NCBI GenBank assembly: GCA_947561395.2
Contig: OX387183.1
Coordinates: 5,637,883 to 5,701,882, forward strand
From: Buxus sempervirens
Lineage: Eukaryota; Streptophyta; Magnoliopsida; Buxales; Buxaceae
Direction of reading: 5' to 3'
DNA: 64,000 nucleotides
Of the stretch, positions 62,924 to 64,000 are shown in pieces (position 1 is the stretch's first letter; every line of letters starts with the position of its first letter). The position numbers and the translations under genes are program-made. The notes below the pieces were generated by a model. It was not told the origin of the DNA, searched no databases, and saw nothing but the letters and a program-made list of their open reading frames with translations.

Positions 62924-64000
62924 GAAGGTCGTCAAAAAGCTTCCGTAGGGAGCACGGATGCAAGAATCCCTATAAATGGAAAAAATTATCTCTTTGAATC
63001 AATTGAGATTCTCCACCTTCACACCCTCTGCTTTGAGTCGGTTCTCTATTCATAGCAGAACCTATGCATTTTGTGAAGAACCCCTATGAGATTGAACGGA
63101 TCTGTAAGAAAATTTTCAAACTGATAAAGTTTTTGTTTGATTCTTCAATTGTTTGCTTGCTTTCTTGGTTTTAATTTATTATTATATTTCTAAACACGAA
63201 TGATGAAGTTTTTCTCTGGGTTTTTCCATCTTTTTCTTGCTTTCTTGGGTTTTAATATTCTATTAGATTATTATATTATTTTATTATAATGTAATAATAT
63301 TATTGATTGTTTTATTCATGCACTTCCTGTTTATATATATCTAATCTACTAATGTGTAACTGGTATGCGTACAATTGTCCTGTCTGGTATATTGACGTGT
63401 AATTGGTATGCGCACAACTGTCGGTACCCATTTTATCTACTACTTATATCTTCTTCTATGATGTAAGTCAAGAATATTGCATGCAGGTTGATATGTATTA
63501 CATTAATGTTTCAGTTATTTGAAACTATCTCTTGTTAAATTACATTTGCTAAAAAGGTTTTTAGTGGTTTTAAGATAGTAGAGAATTGATGTTTATGGAC
63601 TACAAGATTTCACTTTCTACAGCAAGTAAACTTGCCAGTTTTACTACTGTATGACTATATCTGCTGTAAATTTATATGTGGTTTGTTTATCAATTATAAA
63701 TTTATCTCTATTATAAATTTATGATGCCTTGACATGAATTTGTTTTTGTATGAAATCCAAAAATATTGTTTTTATAATATGAGCTACTGGTACAATTTGC
63801 CTTCAGAGTGTTTTGAGAACTCTTGAACTCACTTTCCTATAAACTTTTGAAATAATTATATATACCTAAAAATAGCTGTGATAGATTTGCACACTTTTTT
63901 GCAAATTTTTTGTTCTTCTTTCTTTCGTTTTTTTCGGGGTGATATGGAGTAAGATTTCTCAAATTTCAATGACAATTTAACATATATAGTGTGCAGATAG
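62924..64000. other. AT-rich flank, no feature recognised
   Basis: Continues the sequence interrupted by copia 2, then AT-rich DNA. Repeated words TGTAATTGGTATGCGNACAA (63353-63420). No frame over 60 codons and no RNA gene is seen. Confidence 0.5.

Overview
This window is plant nuclear DNA, probably from a eudicot. It holds one host gene at the left edge, a two-exon cytochrome P450 of the CYP93 group. The remaining ~61 kb is almost entirely transposable elements, many nested inside each other. The evidence is plant-type TATA boxes and GT-AG introns, Ty1/copia and Ty3/gypsy (Tat-lineage) polyproteins, an L1-type LINE fragment, a hAT DNA transposon, Helitron ends and fold-back MITEs. There are no bacterial-style operons, rRNA, tRNA or CRISPR.

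Layout: 1-2340 P450 gene with TATA box. 2374-3810 non-autonomous Helitron. 3811-5850 AT-rich repeats. 5851-14640 complete but dead Ty1/copia element (minus strand, ~1.24 kb LTRs, 5-bp target duplication CATTT), carrying a solo LTR (9251-11004) inside its reverse transcriptase region. 14641-16357 repeats with a 252-bp mini-Helitron. 16363-25799 three-level nest: solo LTR 'Y' (minus) is split by LTR-like element 'X', which is split by solo LTR 'Z' (a relative of Y), each with target duplications. 26280-48874 a 22.6-kb Tat-lineage Ty3/gypsy element with two 2,272-bp LTRs that differ at about three positions. 48880-49641 a 3' tail of a LINE-like retroelement. 49642-51020 simple repeats. 51021-57287 a 5'-truncated LINE split by a 4.78-kb hAT element (52173-56949). 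57636-62918 a second dead Ty1/copia element with 233-bp LTRs and a 371-bp fold-back MITE. 62919-64000 AT-rich flank with nothing recognised.

The most interesting object is the Tat element. On the sense strand it has gag-protease and RT-RNaseH-RNaseH-integrase frames, one nucleotide out of register at an A9 tract. On the opposite strand, between pol and the 3' LTR, it carries two intron-bearing genes: a two-exon DUF7745/plant-mobile-domain-like gene that is intact, and a seven-coding-exon plant mobile domain gene with two TAG codons. Each has its own promoter-like region. A striking module, four (or two) copies of a palindrome GTATCC-GG...CC-GGATAC at ~39-bp spacing, lies upstream of the LTR TATA box and upstream of both antisense genes. 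A differently sequenced palindrome array lies directly upstream of the TATA box of solo LTR Y. I propose (inference) that these are shared regulatory arrays, possibly tying the captured genes to LTR expression.

Other structural points are a 14-nt perfect complementarity between the primer-binding position and the LTR of the first copia element (possible self-priming), a PBS-like TGGCGACTC motif repeated inside several LTR families 67-73 nt before their ends, and nonsense codons in the second copia element that all look like C-to-T changes at Gln codons. All of this was read by eye; no alignment or database search was run.
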